Of a stretch of DNA of 50,612 nucleotides, positions 44,225 to 50,612 are shown piece after piece. Position numbers and translations under genes: made by a program. The stretch lies in contig JADZAP010000008.1 of the NCBI GenBank assembly GCA_020852705.1, positions 1 through 50,612 on the forward strand, in the 5' to 3' direction. Under the pieces are notes generated by a model that worked only from the letters and a program-made list of their open reading frames with translations, was not told the origin of the DNA and searched no databases. The stretch comes from Ignavibacteria bacterium (GTDB lineage Bacteria > Bacteroidota > Ignavibacteria > Tepidaquicellales > OLB5). How positions within the stretch are numbered: the first letter of the stretch is position 1; each line of letters starts with the position of its first letter.

Positions 44225-45132
44225 TCACCGAATATAAAGCTGTTTTGACCGGTGATCTTGTGTCCTGCTATATTATCTGATACCGATACTGTAAATCCTA
44301 CTGAGTATGGCGAATCTTTGCCGTCAGTAAAATTATCAAATGCTGATTTACTGCCAAATGCATTCATTGTTACATCATATATACCCGAACCAACTGTTTT
44401 AACTGATACAGGTCCGTTGAATTTTACATCTAGCTGTCCCGGGAAATCATCCGAGATTGTTACCCTGTAACAAACACTGCTTTGCAGTTGTGTTACACGT
44501 GTTTCTTCTCCCATAGATGAGACCCTCTGCATGCTGATCTTTGGTTTTTCGTTTGGTTTTAATTCAACTGTCTTTGTAGAGCTTCCTACTTTAATTGTAA
44601 CTGTACTCTGCCCGCCTGTTTGAAATGTCTTTGAGCTTTTTGGCGGTATGGTTGTTATACCTTCTACCTCTAATGGTGTATCATAAGGATTGTTCAGTGT
44701 ATTATTGGTGTATTGTGTAAGCTGGATATTCCCAATCCTGATTTCCTGCATTTCACCCGGATCCTTTTTTAATTCTTCTTCCTTCTTTACTTCAGGATTC
44801 TGCTGGATCTGTGGATTATTGGTTGTAAATGTATTAATTGGTGATGAAGAAATCTGTACATTCTGCGGACTTACAACAAGCTGCTTAATCTTGTCGTCCA
44901 TCTTCTCTAAATCAGATTTCTTTATTATTACATATAAGTTTGTATCAACAATTATGGATTTTTTTATTATCTCATGCAATTTCAGCAATGAGTCAATCGA
45001 AATTGTAGGTTTTCCGTCATCTTCCACAACCTGAGTTAAATCAAGATTTGCTCCTTTAATTGCAACTACACATACTACAAATATGTACAGTGCCTGATAA
45101 ATTATGAATTTTACGTCTCGTTGTTTTTTCAT
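44218..45132 (-). CDS. Single-TM periplasmic protein, GldM/ExbD-like layout
   Basis: A 304-residue protein: short basic N-terminus (MKKQRDVK), one membrane helix (about 9-27, FIIYQALYIFVVCVVAI), a periplasmic Gln/Asn/Lys-rich linker (about 90-130) and a beta-rich C-terminal region with Ig-like repeats. The layout is that of GldM, MotB or ExbD partners; Arg5 just before the helix parallels the conserved Arg in GldM, but there is no Asp in the helix as in MotB/ExbD. No peptidoglycan-binding OmpA domain is seen. AGGAG lies 11 nt before the ATG; it follows the 45163 gene by 30 nt and overlaps the OMP gene. Confidence 0.7.
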   Translation of the reverse strand: MKKQRDVKFIIYQALYIFVVCVVAIKGANLDLTQVVEDDGKPTISIDSLLKLHEIIKKSIIVDTNLYVIIKKSDLEKMDDKIKQLVVSPQNVQISSSPINTFTTNNPQIQQNPEVKKEEELKKDPGEMQEIRIGNIQLTQYTNNTLNNPYDTPLEVEGITTIPPKSSKTFQTGGQSTVTIKVGSSTKTVELKPNEKPKISMQRVSSMGEETRVTQLQSSVCYRVTISDDFPGQLDVKFNGPVSVKTVGSGIYDVTMNAFGSKSAFDNFTDGKDSPYSVGFTVSVSDNIAGHKITGQNSFIFGEW

Positions 45133-45162
45133 TTAAGTTGTTCTCCTAATTCAGTCTGTTAT

Positions 45163-46392
45163 TTACTGTGCTCTTTTTCCTGCTAAAAATGCAAGGTTAT
45201 CTAAGCCTTTTACAGCTTGAGCATCCTTAAATGAATTTACTGTTTCAGTTAACATATGTGAAGTTATCTGTAATTCTTTCAAAAGTTTATCATCCGGATA
45301 TTTAATGTTATCCATTTCTTTCATTAAATTACGCATAGCTTCTAGATTTTTCTTCATAGCTTCACTGTATTCAGCAGTTTGTGATGCTGCTGCTAGTGCT
45401 GTTGTTAATGACTGGCTTGTATTTTGTAATTCTCTTAATAATTCTGAATCATGTACATTTGTTTTACTCATTTCAGAAATAGCATTCTTCATTATAACCA
45501 CATTCTTTGATATATTTTCGCCAAACTCTGCTGCTTTTTTCAATGAATTTGAGATCTCTGCTGCTTCTTCTTTTGAGAATTTCTCATATCCGGGACCGCC
45601 TGCTGTCATGCTTGCACCTTTAAAACCGTCATGAAGCTGCTGTAATATTGCTCTCTGATGTATATCTTCTCTTTCTGTAAAATATTCCTTTTCAAGATCG
45701 TTTAACTCTTCACGCAATTCTGCAAATTTTAATCCCTGTGCATCAAACACCGTTTCAAATAATTTTGCTACTGCAAGTATTACTATTGATTTAATTTCAA
45801 ATGGTACTGAAAATCCTAAAAATACTATTGGTCCTTCTTTTATTGAAATCAATAGAATAGCTGCACCAAGAAGCGGCAAAGCGGTACCAACACCATCAAC
45901 AATTGTAGAGTATCTGTTGGTTATCCTTTCAATTATTTCCTGTGAACAGCCTTTAGCCGATACTTCTCTCATTAATTTTCTGTATGAAAGTTCGGCAAGT
46001 AAAATAAATAGAGCATAAACTATAAACGGCATCCACCACAATGAAACCGGCTCTACACCTTTATTTAAAGTAACACCTCCCGGAAATACTGTATTGGCTA
46101 GTGTCTGTGCTATCTTTCCTAAAAATGGAACATTAGATACATCTATGAATACAGAAAGAAGTAATGCAATCAATGATGGTATTGCAGGAGCAAATCTCCC
46201 AGAGACACCTTCAGACTGAATTTTGTTAACCCCTCTGTTTATTACATATTGTTTTAATTCATGATATTCGGTAGATTGTCTTAAAAGTTCCTGTACCCGC
46301 TTATCAAGATTATCTTTTTTGAAATTTTGACCGAAAAGTTGTGAAGATCCCATGTTTTGTGCCGTTTTTACATTAGCAGAAGTTTGATCCAT
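45163..46392 (-). CDS. Four-TM inner-membrane protein with coiled-coil tail, MotA/GldL-like
   Basis: A 409-residue protein with four predicted helices: TM1 about 66-84, TM2 118-136, TM3 166-184 and TM4 199-217. TM3 starts with VGTALPLLG, alike to the G-T/P signature in MotA/TolQ/ExbB helices, and TM4 has a buried acid (Glu213, KLFETVF), as in GldL. A cytoplasmic tail of about 190 residues is helical, with two repeats of MKKNLEAMRNLMKE-type coiled coil. An N-terminal 60 residues are cytoplasmic. It heads the operon with 44218 and 42902; GGAG lies 12 nt before the ATG. Assignment as an ion-channel stator is inference. Confidence 0.65.
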   Translation of the reverse strand: MDQTSANVKTAQNMGSSQLFGQNFKKDNLDKRVQELLRQSTEYHELKQYVINRGVNKIQSEGVSGRFAPAIPSLIALLLSVFIDVSNVPFLGKIAQTLANTVFPGGVTLNKGVEPVSLWWMPFIVYALFILLAELSYRKLMREVSAKGCSQEIIERITNRYSTIVDGVGTALPLLGAAILLISIKEGPIVFLGFSVPFEIKSIVILAVAKLFETVFDAQGLKFAELREELNDLEKEYFTEREDIHQRAILQQLHDGFKGASMTAGGPGYEKFSKEEAAEISNSLKKAAEFGENISKNVVIMKNAISEMSKTNVHDSELLRELQNTSQSLTTALAAASQTAEYSEAMKKNLEAMRNLMKEMDNIKYPDDKLLKELQITSHMLTETVNSFKDAQAVKGLDNLAFLAGKRAQ

Positions 46393-46589
46393 TGTTGTTT
46401 GCTCCGTTTTTTTATAAATTAATTTATGTTCTAAATTAAAAATCTGTAAAAATAATTAACATTAATCAGTTAACTATGAAAAAATTGAAGATTAATCGCA
46501 ATATTTACGATTTACTTTGAAAAAACAATACCCGAATTACGTTAGAAAATTTGCAAGGGCGAATTTTAAGCTAAAAATGTGCTTTTTTC

Positions 46590-47894
46590 CTACTCCAGAG
46601 AAACTAACCTTAATGCGTGAACTTTATTCGCTATTGGTATTTTGACATTTTCTCTAACTTTCTGTTCAAAATCTGGCAAAAACTTCTTAATTGCCCATTT
46701 TACTGGCCAAGCTGCTGCATCTCCAAAGGCGCAAATTGTATTTCCTTCTATATTATTAGCAACATCATTCAAAAGATCAATATCTGCCTGTCTCCCCATC
46801 CCATCATCTATTCTCTTTAGTATTCTAAGCATCCAGCCGCAGCCCTCACGGCAGGGTGTACATTGTCCGCAGGATTCATGATAGTAAAATTGTGCAATCC
46901 TCTTTATTACTTTAACAATATCGGTATCTTCATTCATAACCACAATACCGCCTGTCCCTATAAATGAATTTACTGCCTTAAGATGTTCATTATCCATTTT
47001 TAAACCATCAATTTCATCAGCAGTAAGCGGAGGCATTGAGGAACCCCCAGGAATTATCATTTTAATTTTTTTATTATCTTTAACACCTTCTCCATATTTA
47101 TAGATTAGATCAGAAAGTAAAGTACCTGATGGCAGCTCATAAATACCGGGTTTGTTTATATGTCCGCTTAATCCGTATAGCAATGAACCCGGATGTTTTG
47201 GCTCTCCTATTTTACTGAACCATTCTCCGCCATTCTCTATTATAGGGGGAACATTAGCAAGTGTTTCTATATTATTGATAGTAGTTGGACAGCCCCATAG
47301 ACCAAAATTTGCGGGAAAAGGCGGCTTCACTCTGGGCAGTCCGCGCTTTCCTTCAATAGAATTCAGCAATGCAGTTTCTTCTCCGCAAATATATGCACCT
47401 GCCCCCCTGTGGATATATATATCAACCGAAAATCCTGATTTAAGAATATTTTTTCCAATTAAACCCTTTGCGTATGCATCATCAATTGCTTTTTGCAGCA
47501 TTACAATCCACGGATAATATTCTCCGCGTATATATACGTATGCTGTTTTTATACCTAATGCATAACAAGCTATAAGTGTGCCTTCTATAAATTGGTGCGG
47601 ATTTTTTTCGAATATCTCTCTATCTTTAAAACTTGCAGGCTCAGATTCATCTCCGTTACAGCATAAATATTTGGGCTTCTCAGTCTTTTGCGGCATAAAT
47701 GACCATTTCATCCCTGTAGGAAAACATGCCCCGCCTCTGCCGCGCAGCCCGGATTTTTTTACCTCATCTATAATATCCTCCGGCTTCATCTTTAGTGCTT
47801 TTTTAAATGCACCATATCCGCCGTTTTTCATATAGACTTCTATTTTATGAAAATCTGGAATATCCTTTAGTATTATTGGCTGAAAATCTGACAT
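46590..47894 (-). CDS. nuoF: NADH-quinone oxidoreductase subunit F
   Basis: A 434-residue subunit of complex I that binds NADH and FMN in the peripheral arm. The flavin/nucleotide region is GLRGRGGACFPTGMKW (49-64) and CNGDESEPASFKDREI (79-94). The 4Fe-4S ligands are in ESCGQCTPCREGC (about 341-353), with the fourth cysteine in NTICAFGDAAAWP. Length is normal. It is last in nuoC-D-E-F; nuoG does not follow, and the next gene on the strand belongs to the unrelated envelope operon. Confidence 0.97.
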   Translation of the reverse strand: MSDFQPIILKDIPDFHKIEVYMKNGGYGAFKKALKMKPEDIIDEVKKSGLRGRGGACFPTGMKWSFMPQKTEKPKYLCCNGDESEPASFKDREIFEKNPHQFIEGTLIACYALGIKTAYVYIRGEYYPWIVMLQKAIDDAYAKGLIGKNILKSGFSVDIYIHRGAGAYICGEETALLNSIEGKRGLPRVKPPFPANFGLWGCPTTINNIETLANVPPIIENGGEWFSKIGEPKHPGSLLYGLSGHINKPGIYELPSGTLLSDLIYKYGEGVKDNKKIKMIIPGGSSMPPLTADEIDGLKMDNEHLKAVNSFIGTGGIVVMNEDTDIVKVIKRIAQFYYHESCGQCTPCREGCGWMLRILKRIDDGMGRQADIDLLNDVANNIEGNTICAFGDAAAWPVKWAIKKFLPDFEQKVRENVKIPIANKVHALRLVSLE

Positions 47895-47941
47895 GTTTAT
47901 TATGCTTTAATAAATCTTAATTTGTTTATTTATTGTATTTG

Positions 47942-48421
47942 TTAACTGTTTGAAAGTTTTGTTAATATACTATCTATCTTTTCTTTGGTTAAATTCTCTT
48001 CATAATAATTGTTTACCTGCATCATAGGAGCCGTTCCGCAGCTGCCTAAACACTCTGCTTCTATTAAAGTAAATTTCCCGTCCGGCGTGGTTTCTCCTAG
48101 TCCAATATTAAGCTTTTTGGAAATATAATCAACAACATCATATCCTCCGCACAGCATACAGGAAATATTTGTACATACCTGCAGATGATATTTCCCTACA
48201 GGCTGTTTGTTATACATTGTGTAAAATTCAACAACCCCAAGTATGCGTTCAAATGGTACATTAAGTAAACTACTTATATACAGCATAATTTCATTTGAAA
48301 TCCAGCCAAACTGTTCCTGTGCTATCCACAAAGCGCTCATTAAAGCAGCATCGTTAGTAGGATAGCGGCTTTTTGCTTCCTCTAGTTTCTTTAAGCTTTC
48401 TTCAGTAAATTTTATTTCCAT
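47942..48421 (-). CDS. nuoE: NADH-quinone oxidoreductase subunit E
   Basis: A 159-residue thioredoxin-fold 2Fe-2S subunit of the NADH-dehydrogenase module. The four cluster cysteines are visible as CTNISCMLCGG (first pair; the C-x4-C spacing) and CLGSCGTAPMMQVN (second pair). The N-terminal helical part has LMSALWIAQEQFGWIS and VVEFYTMYNKQPVG. It lies 7 nt after nuoD and 47 nt before nuoF, so all are in one operon. No deviation from the family is seen. Confidence 0.96.
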   Translation of the reverse strand: MEIKFTEESLKKLEEAKSRYPTNDAALMSALWIAQEQFGWISNEIMLYISSLLNVPFERILGVVEFYTMYNKQPVGKYHLQVCTNISCMLCGGYDVVDYISKKLNIGLGETTPDGKFTLIEAECLGSCGTAPMMQVNNYYEENLTKEKIDSILTKLSNS

Positions 48422-48428
48422 TTAAATA

Positions 48429-49727
48429 TCATTTATCTGCTTCACCCATTACAGGGTCAATACTTCCAATTATAGCTACAACATCGCTTATCATTGTGCC
48501 TTTTAGCATTGTTGGCAATGCACTTATTGCAACCATTGATGGAGAGCGAATCTTAAGTCTGTATGGATATCCTTTACCGTCACTGATTGCATAAAAACCA
48601 AGTTCACCTTTTGATGACTCAATTGCCTGATATGCCTCATCCCCTTTTACAGGTGCGGTGCCAAAGTTAATTACCATAAAATCAAAAATAAGTTCTTCCA
48701 TTTTTGTATATACTTCAACTTTTTCCGGTAATACATCTTTTGGAATAGGAGCATTTATTGGACCGTTTGGTAGCTTTTGCAAACATTGTCTTAATATTTT
48801 TATGCTCTCATACATTTCTTTTACCCTAACATAATATCTTGCAAGTACATCACTTTCTGTTAAAGTAGGAATATCAAAATCAACTTCCGTGTAATTTAAA
48901 TATGGATTATCTACCCTAAGATCATTTGGTATTCCTGCTGCGCGAAGATTAGGTCCTGTTAAGCCTAGTGATACAGCATCTTCTTTTGAAATATAACCTA
49001 CTCCTTCACACCTGTTTATGAAGATCTTATTTCTCTCAATTAAAGCCCTTGCTTCATCAAGCTTTGGAACAAAATCATCAAAGAACTTTTTGAGTTTAGC
49101 TATTACTTCATCGCTCATATCAAGATAAAGTCCGCCAATTCTGGTGTAACTTGTTGTGAATCTAACTCCGGTTAAAATATCTAATATATCAAGTATCTTT
49201 TCTCTTTCGTTAAATGTCCATAAAAATACGGTCAAAGCCCCAACATCCATTGCCATTGTACCCATCCATACACAATGCGAGGCAATTCTTGCCATTTCAC
49301 AGCATATCATCCTTATCCATTGGGTACGTGGAGTTGCTTCTATTTTCAGAAGTTTTTCAATTGCCAAAACATAACCTACATTATTTGCAGGGGGAGAAAG
49401 GTAATCAAGTCTATCTGTGTGTGGAATGAATTCATGGAAGGTCATATTTTCAGCAAGCTTTTCATAACCTCTGTGCAAATATCCAAGTACCGGCACACAC
49501 CCTGCAACTGTTTCACCATCAAGACTAACAACCAGCTGTAAAACTCCGTGAGTTGCAGGATGTTGTGGTCCCATGTTGAGCACAAGCTGGTTATCCAATG
49601 AATCTGCAAACTGAACTTGAACATCATCACTTTCAAGAGCTTTTAAAACCCGCTCTTGAGTGAGTGAAACATGACTGTTCTTTAATGTTTCATTAATATA
49701 TTCTTCTTTTGTTAATTCTTCCGACAT
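48429..49727 (-). CDS. nuoD: NADH-quinone oxidoreductase subunit D
   Basis: A 432-residue 49-kDa-type subunit that forms the quinone-binding site together with NuoB. LNMGPQHPATHGVLQLVVSLDGE (MGPQHPATHGV, 51-61) is the signature; HRGYEKLAEN, the DRLDYLSPPANN segment and a C-terminal PVMGEADK are conserved. There are about 35 extra residues at the N-terminus relative to the common start. It follows nuoC by 26 nt. C and D are separate, as in most Bacteroidota and Chlorobi. Confidence 0.97.
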   Translation of the reverse strand: MSEELTKEEYINETLKNSHVSLTQERVLKALESDDVQVQFADSLDNQLVLNMGPQHPATHGVLQLVVSLDGETVAGCVPVLGYLHRGYEKLAENMTFHEFIPHTDRLDYLSPPANNVGYVLAIEKLLKIEATPRTQWIRMICCEMARIASHCVWMGTMAMDVGALTVFLWTFNEREKILDILDILTGVRFTTSYTRIGGLYLDMSDEVIAKLKKFFDDFVPKLDEARALIERNKIFINRCEGVGYISKEDAVSLGLTGPNLRAAGIPNDLRVDNPYLNYTEVDFDIPTLTESDVLARYYVRVKEMYESIKILRQCLQKLPNGPINAPIPKDVLPEKVEVYTKMEELIFDFMVINFGTAPVKGDEAYQAIESSKGELGFYAISDGKGYPYRLKIRSPSMVAISALPTMLKGTMISDVVAIIGSIDPVMGEADK

Positions 49728-49753
49728 ATTTTTTTTAACAGCTTTCCGTCATA

Positions 49754-50239
49754 CTATTTTTTAGGCAATGTAACTGCACCGGGCAGACCCATTAGAGGGT
49801 AATCTTTTCTAAGAGGGTGGTATTCATACTCTTCCATCATATACAATCTGCGAAGATCAGGGTGGTTAAGGAATTTTATTCCCATCATATCCCACGCTTC
49901 GCGTTCAGCCCAATCTGCTGACATGTATAACGGTGTTAAACTTTCAACTTCGGGATTCTTCGAATTAAGCTTTACTTTAACAAAAATTCTGAATTTGTTT
50001 GATAATGAATACAGATTATATATACACTCAAAGCGTTCATTTTTTGTGAAACGGTCAACGCTTACAATATCCCTCAGCTGATCAAAGTTAAATTCATCCT
50101 TTAATATTTTTATAATCTCAAGCAGCCGTTCTTTTGGTACATCTATCATAGGGTCGTTAATGTTTTCTGTGAATATTACTCCCGTAAAACCACCCGATTC
50201 AGAGAGCTTTTCCTTGATCTTATCTGTTATTTCTGTCAT
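49754..50239 (-). CDS. nuoC: NADH-quinone oxidoreductase subunit C
   Basis: A 161-residue 30-kDa-type subunit of the complex I connecting module. The family signature is ADWAEREAWDMMGIKFLNHPDLRRL (AEREAWDMMGI around 110-121), followed by YEYHPLRKDYPL near the end. It is first in the nuoCDEF run; nuoA and nuoB, which usually precede nuoC, are not upstream. A promoter with TAAATTTG lies 11 nt before the ATG, and a candidate structured RNA lies beyond it. Confidence 0.96.
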   Translation of the reverse strand: MTEITDKIKEKLSESGGFTGVIFTENINDPMIDVPKERLLEIIKILKDEFNFDQLRDIVSVDRFTKNERFECIYNLYSLSNKFRIFVKVKLNSKNPEVESLTPLYMSADWAEREAWDMMGIKFLNHPDLRRLYMMEEYEYHPLRKDYPLMGLPGAVTLPKK

Positions 50240-50249
50240 AATATATTAA

Positions 50250-50280
50250 CAAATTTAGCAAATATTCATAATATATTCAA
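50250..50280 (-). promoter_or_regulatory. Bacteroidetes-type promoter of nuoCDEF
   Basis: On the minus strand TTG (50280-50278), 20 bp, then TAAATTTG (50257-50250), in the context GCTAAATTTGT shared with bshB1 and alaS. It ends 10 nt before the nuoC ATG, so the leader would be very short. Confidence 0.5.
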
Positions 50281-50284
50281 TGAA

Positions 50285-50400
50285 CATTGTGGAAATGCTG
50301 AGAGTACCGCGGAGAACAAGGGGTAAACAGTCCTGCCTGTACCAGCAGGGATACTGACATATAAATAACTTACCTGTAGATACGACCCGGTCGTCTCCCA
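50285..50400 (+). ncRNA. Candidate structured RNA, 6S-like fold
   Basis: A GC-richer block in an intergenic region with nested complementarity. The outer stem joins 50300-50312 with 50386-50397 (GAGA/TCTC and ACCG/CGGT around a 2x2 loop). A bubble of about 9 and 11 nt follows. The apical part is GGTAA/TTACC (50322-50326 with 50370-50374), then CAGT/ACTG and CCTGC/GCAGG with an 8-nt loop. Stem, large central bubble and apical stem match the general 6S RNA layout, and the terminator at 50401 follows on the plus strand. The strand is not certain, and I cannot assign a family. Confidence 0.4.
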
Positions 50401-50440
50401 ATAAAAAACCCGGTAGTTTTATATCCATCGGGTTTGTTAG
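50401..50440. terminator. Bidirectional intrinsic terminator
   Basis: Stem AACCCG/CGGGTT enclosing about 16 nt. On the minus strand it is followed by TTTTTTATT, ending the type IX cargo gene. On the plus strand it is followed by TGTTAGTTTC and could end the candidate RNA. Confidence 0.8.
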
Positions 50441-50472
50441 TTTCTCTATTTTTGACTTTTTATTTTTGACTT

Positions 50473-50612
50473 TTACTTTAACAGCACCATCTTCTTCACA
50501 TCCTTATATCCATTTGCCTCCAATGAGTAAAAATACATCCCGCTTGCAAAATTTGTACCATCAAATTGAACTTCATAGCTTCCTGCCTGTTTGTATTCAT
50601 TGAAGCTGAATA
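50473..50612 (-). CDS. C-terminal end of a type IX secretion cargo protein (partial)
   Basis: Only the last 46 codons are in the window; the start lies beyond the right edge. The tail reads ...GSYEVQFDGTNFASGMYFYS, then SLEANGYKDVKKMVLLK and stop. F(D/N)GTNFASGMYFY and KKMVLLK at the end match the type A C-terminal sorting domain (por secretion tail) that directs proteins through the type IX system and is then removed or lipidated. The host protein cannot be identified. It shows that this organism has a type IX secretion system. Confidence 0.9.
   Translation of the reverse strand, partial: FSFNEYKQAGSYEVQFDGTNFASGMYFYSLEANGYKDVKKMVLLK

Noticed and set aside
42902-46392. Zorya-type anti-phage system (ZorAB motor)
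   Set aside because: The topology is alike, but no OmpA-like domain is present in the single-helix protein and no ZorC, ZorD or ZorE gene is near; the third gene is a predicted outer-membrane protein.
50297-50320. CTGAGAG sequence resembling the TPP riboswitch
   Set aside because: The rest of the THI box (GAACCTGATCTGGATAATACCAGCG-type core) is absent, the block is upstream of nuo genes and not thiamine genes, and the fold has a different architecture.

Overview
The window is an AT-rich bacterial chromosome segment from a relative of the Bacteroidota/Chlorobi group, most likely an Ignavibacteria-type lineage. Evidence for this is: a C-terminal sorting domain typical of type IX secretion cargo at the right edge; a bacillithiol-type BshB1 deacetylase; many DUF1573, DUF2723 and DUF5723 proteins; and promoters with the Bacteroidetes-style TAnnTTTG element. 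About a third of the genes appear to start with TTG, and few have strong Shine-Dalgarno sites. The lineage is inferred from gene content, not from a marker-gene comparison.

Layout. 248-5242 (minus): two small lipoproteins, a methyltransferase, recR, ybaB, a CHASE3/PAS-type membrane sensor and bshB1. 5435-8568 (plus): a compact envelope redox operon (DUF1573, anchored rhodanese, MauE/DoxX protein, DUF1573, nitrilase-family hydrolase). 8581-13282 (minus): a DUF192 lipoprotein, uvrB, dacB and mazG. 13493-15771 (minus): a lipoprotein and a predicted outer-membrane barrel. 15948-26290 (plus): a long run with a CPBP protease, cdsA, pyrC, a FAH-family enzyme, a DUF2723 membrane protein, an orphan ParA ATPase, valS and two tandem paralogous secreted proteins, closed by a terminator. 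Then come a GIY-YIG protein, initiator tRNA-Met, alaS and a nucleotidyltransferase. 30566-33520 (minus): corA, a Rieske oxygenase and an SDR as overlapping genes. 33622-37156 (plus): a secreted protein, an enoyl-CoA hydratase family enzyme and a polytopic membrane protein. 37157-39279 (minus): an AI-2E family protein, dut and a DUF4190-like protein. 39412-42818 (minus): five two-component genes. 42902-46392 (minus): a three-gene envelope operon. 46590-50239 (minus): nuoCDEF. The right edge holds a candidate structured RNA, a terminator and the end of a type IX cargo gene.

The most unusual content is the 42902-46392 operon. It encodes a four-helix inner-membrane protein with a long coiled-coil tail, a protein with one N-terminal membrane helix and a large periplasmic part, and a predicted outer-membrane barrel. 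This topology resembles ion-driven motors (MotAB, ExbBD/TolQR, GldLM), and I propose it as a divergent energy-transducing envelope machine, possibly the GldLM equivalent of this lineage. It lies next to a signalling cluster with two single-domain response regulators. The second candidate is a roughly 115-nt foldable RNA upstream of nuoC, with a closing stem, a central bubble and an apical stem as in 6S-like RNAs. No phage, insertion sequence, CRISPR array or clear horizontally acquired island is visible.
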